Positions 62,586 through 64,000 of a DNA stretch of 64,000 nt are shown piece by piece. This stretch comes from Rheinheimera maricola (lineage in GTDB: Bacteria; Pseudomonadota; Gammaproteobacteria; Enterobacterales; Alteromonadaceae). Made by a program: the position numbers and the translations under genes. The DNA lies in assembly GCF_016918075.2 (NCBI RefSeq), contig NZ_JAERPS020000004.1:62001-126000 (forward strand), read 5' to 3'. The notes beneath the pieces were generated by a model. It was not told the origin of the DNA. It did no database searches and saw only the letters and a program-made list of their open reading frames with translations. Numbering within the stretch: the stretch's first letter is position 1; each line of letters starts with the position of its first letter.

Positions 62586-64000
62586 ATGTTGTCGCAATTT
62601 TTTATTCGCCGGCCTATTTTTGCTGCGGTGATTTCACTGTTGTTTTTTATTACCGGTGCTATAGCGGTATGGCAACTGCCTATTACCGAATACCCGGAAG
62701 TGGTGCCACCCACCGTGGTGGTAACGGCTAACTATCCGGGTGCTAACCCGAAGGTGATAGCTGAAACGGTGGCCTCGCCGTTGGAGCAGGAGATTAACGG
62801 CGTAGAAGATATGCTGTATATGTCATCGCAGGCCACCTCTGATGGTCGCATGACATTAACCATTACCTTTGCTATTGGCACCGACGTCGATTTAGCGCAA
62901 ACCCAGGTACAAAGCCGGGTAGAACGCGCCAAGCCGCGTTTGCCACAAGAAGTACAACGTTTAGGCGTGGTAACCGAGAAATCGTCACCCGATTTAACCA
63001 TGGTGGTGCATTTAACCTCACCGGATAACCGCTATGACATGCTGTATCTGTCTAACTATGCGGCGTTGAATGTAAAAGACGAGCTGGCACGGATAGAAGG
63101 TGTTGGCGCAGTGCGCTTGTTTGGCGCTGGCGACTACAGCATGCGCATTTGGTTAGACCCGAATAAAGTGGCGGCGCTTGGCTTGTCACCGGCACAAATT
63201 ACTGCGGCCATTCGCGAACAAAACCAGCAAGCCGCTGCCGGCAGCTTAGGTGCACAGCCAAGCGGAGAGGCTGATTTTCAGCTGCTGATCAACGTTAAAG
63301 GCCGCTTAGCCAAAGTAGAAGAATTTGCAGACATTATTATTAAAGTGGGGGCGAACGGTGAAATCAGCCGGTTAAAAGATGTAGCACGGCTGGAACTGGG
63401 CGCGTCAACTTATGCGCTGCGCTCCCTGCTGGATAACAAAGATGCCGTCGCCATTCCTATTTTCCAGGCCTCCGGCTCTAACGCCATTCAAATTTCGGAC
63501 GATGTACGCGCCAAAATGGCCGAGCTGTCAAAAAACTTCCCGGACGGTTTAAGCTACGACATTGTGTACGACCCAACCGTGTTTGTGCGCGGCTCTATTG
63601 AAGCCGTAGTAAAAACCCTGCTTGAAGCGGTGTTGCTGGTGGTGCTGGTAGTGGTGCTGTTTTTACAAACCTGGCGGGCGTCTATTATTCCGCTGGTGGC
63701 AGTGCCGGTATCCCTGGTGGGTACTTTTGCCTTTATGCATCTGCTGGGCTTTTCCCTAAATGCCTTATCCTTGTTTGGTCTGGTGTTGGCCATCGGTATC
63801 GTGGTGGATGACGCCATCGTAGTAGTAGAAAACGTAGAGCGTAATATCAGTGAAGGCTTATCGCCGATTGCTGCGACGCAAAAAGCGATGAAAGAAGTGA
63901 CCGGACCTATTGTTGCCACTACGCTGGTGCTGGCGGCGGTGTTTATTCCTACTGCTTTTATGTCGGGTTTAACCGGGCAGTTTTATAAGCAGTTTGCCTT
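62586..64000 (+). CDS. RND efflux inner-membrane pump (MexF-like), 3' end missing
   Basis: About 471 residues visible, running off the window. It begins MLSQFFIRRPIFAAVISLLF, with AAGGAA 8 bp before the ATG. The first TM and the porter region (PLEQEINGVEDMLYMSS, REQNQQAAAGSLGAQPSGE) are typical of HAE1 pumps, and GIVVDDAIVVVENVERN (about residue 403) carries the paired Asp of the proton relay in TM4. Its partner is the adaptor 10 bp upstream. Likely substrates are hydrophobic drugs. No homologue of the outer-membrane gene is seen yet. Confidence 0.96.
   Translation, partial: MLSQFFIRRPIFAAVISLLFFITGAIAVWQLPITEYPEVVPPTVVVTANYPGANPKVIAETVASPLEQEINGVEDMLYMSSQATSDGRMTLTITFAIGTDVDLAQTQVQSRVERAKPRLPQEVQRLGVVTEKSSPDLTMVVHLTSPDNRYDMLYLSNYAALNVKDELARIEGVGAVRLFGAGDYSMRIWLDPNKVAALGLSPAQITAAIREQNQQAAAGSLGAQPSGEADFQLLINVKGRLAKVEEFADIIIKVGANGEISRLKDVARLELGASTYALRSLLDNKDAVAIPIFQASGSNAIQISDDVRAKMAELSKNFPDGLSYDIVYDPTVFVRGSIEAVVKTLLEAVLLVVLVVVLFLQTWRASIIPLVAVPVSLVGTFAFMHLLGFSLNALSLFGLVLAIGIVVDDAIVVVENVERNISEGLSPIAATQKAMKEVTGPIVATTLVLAAVFIPTAFMSGLTGQFYKQFA

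Overview
The window looks like a chromosomal segment of a Gram-negative gammaproteobacterium of the Alteromonadales type (something near Rheinheimera, Arsukibacterium or Alishewanella). This rests on gene content and order: argR/mdh divergent, ispB / rplU-rpmA-obgE-folA, lptD-surA-pdxA-rsmA-apaG-apaH, rapA-rluA, djlA, and many c-di-GMP, chemotaxis and envelope proteins. Genus assignment is inference. I see no tRNA, rRNA, CRISPR array, complete insertion sequence or prophage.

Layout. 1-6.4 kb: the 3' part of a DyP-peroxidase-like gene, then core genes (argR, mdh, ispB, rplU, rpmA, obgE, folA) and a DUF3718 protein, with clear intrinsic terminators between units. 6.4-15 kb: a chemoreceptor, then the six-gene operon lptD-surA-pdxA-rsmA-apaG-apaH on the minus strand with overlapping or abutting junctions. 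15-24 kb: djlA, a DUF3530 protein, a small exported protein, an OmpA/OprF-like porin, rluA, rapA and a PIN-PhoH gene. 24-30.5 kb: a membrane sensor without an output domain, a translationally coupled transglutaminase-like / choice-of-anchor pair, a pseudouridine synthase, a TPR protein with a GGDEF-like degenerate C-terminus, and a 2-hydroxyacid dehydrogenase. 30.6-35.1 kb: a tightly coupled four-gene operon made of a cupredoxin-like lipoprotein, a GGDEF-EAL sensor, a DUF3034 outer-membrane-type protein and a truncated-haemoglobin lipoprotein. This is the best candidate in the window for an undescribed system.

35-43.6 kb: a NatAB-like ABC exporter, small membrane proteins, TerB, an MtfA-like M90 peptidase, a Na/Ca exchanger, a FAN1-type VRR-NUC nuclease fused to a DnaQ-like exonuclease, and tpm. 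43.6-47.5 kb: a decayed brnT-brnA toxin-antitoxin locus, two orphan exported proteins (one AT-rich), a cyclophilin and mtgA. 47.6-55.8 kb: a CadC-like membrane regulator divergent from a class-C serine hydrolase, a periplasmic LigE-type DNA ligase, a NylB-like hydrolase and a TPR-GGDEF protein. 56-64 kb: a propeller-sensor gene remnant, a guanidine-II (mini-ykkC) riboswitch controlling an SMR guanidinium exporter, a LysR-MBL/NTF2 locus, an EamA exporter, and a TetR-controlled MexEF-like RND efflux operon with three matching operator copies. The last gene runs off the window.

Two themes recur: envelope sensing feeding c-di-GMP (four proteins with full, degenerate or missing GGDEF outputs) and small-molecule export under dedicated local regulators (riboswitch, TetR, LysR). 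Start codons were moved from the longest reading frame wherever a ribosome binding site, signal peptide or family length pointed to an internal start.
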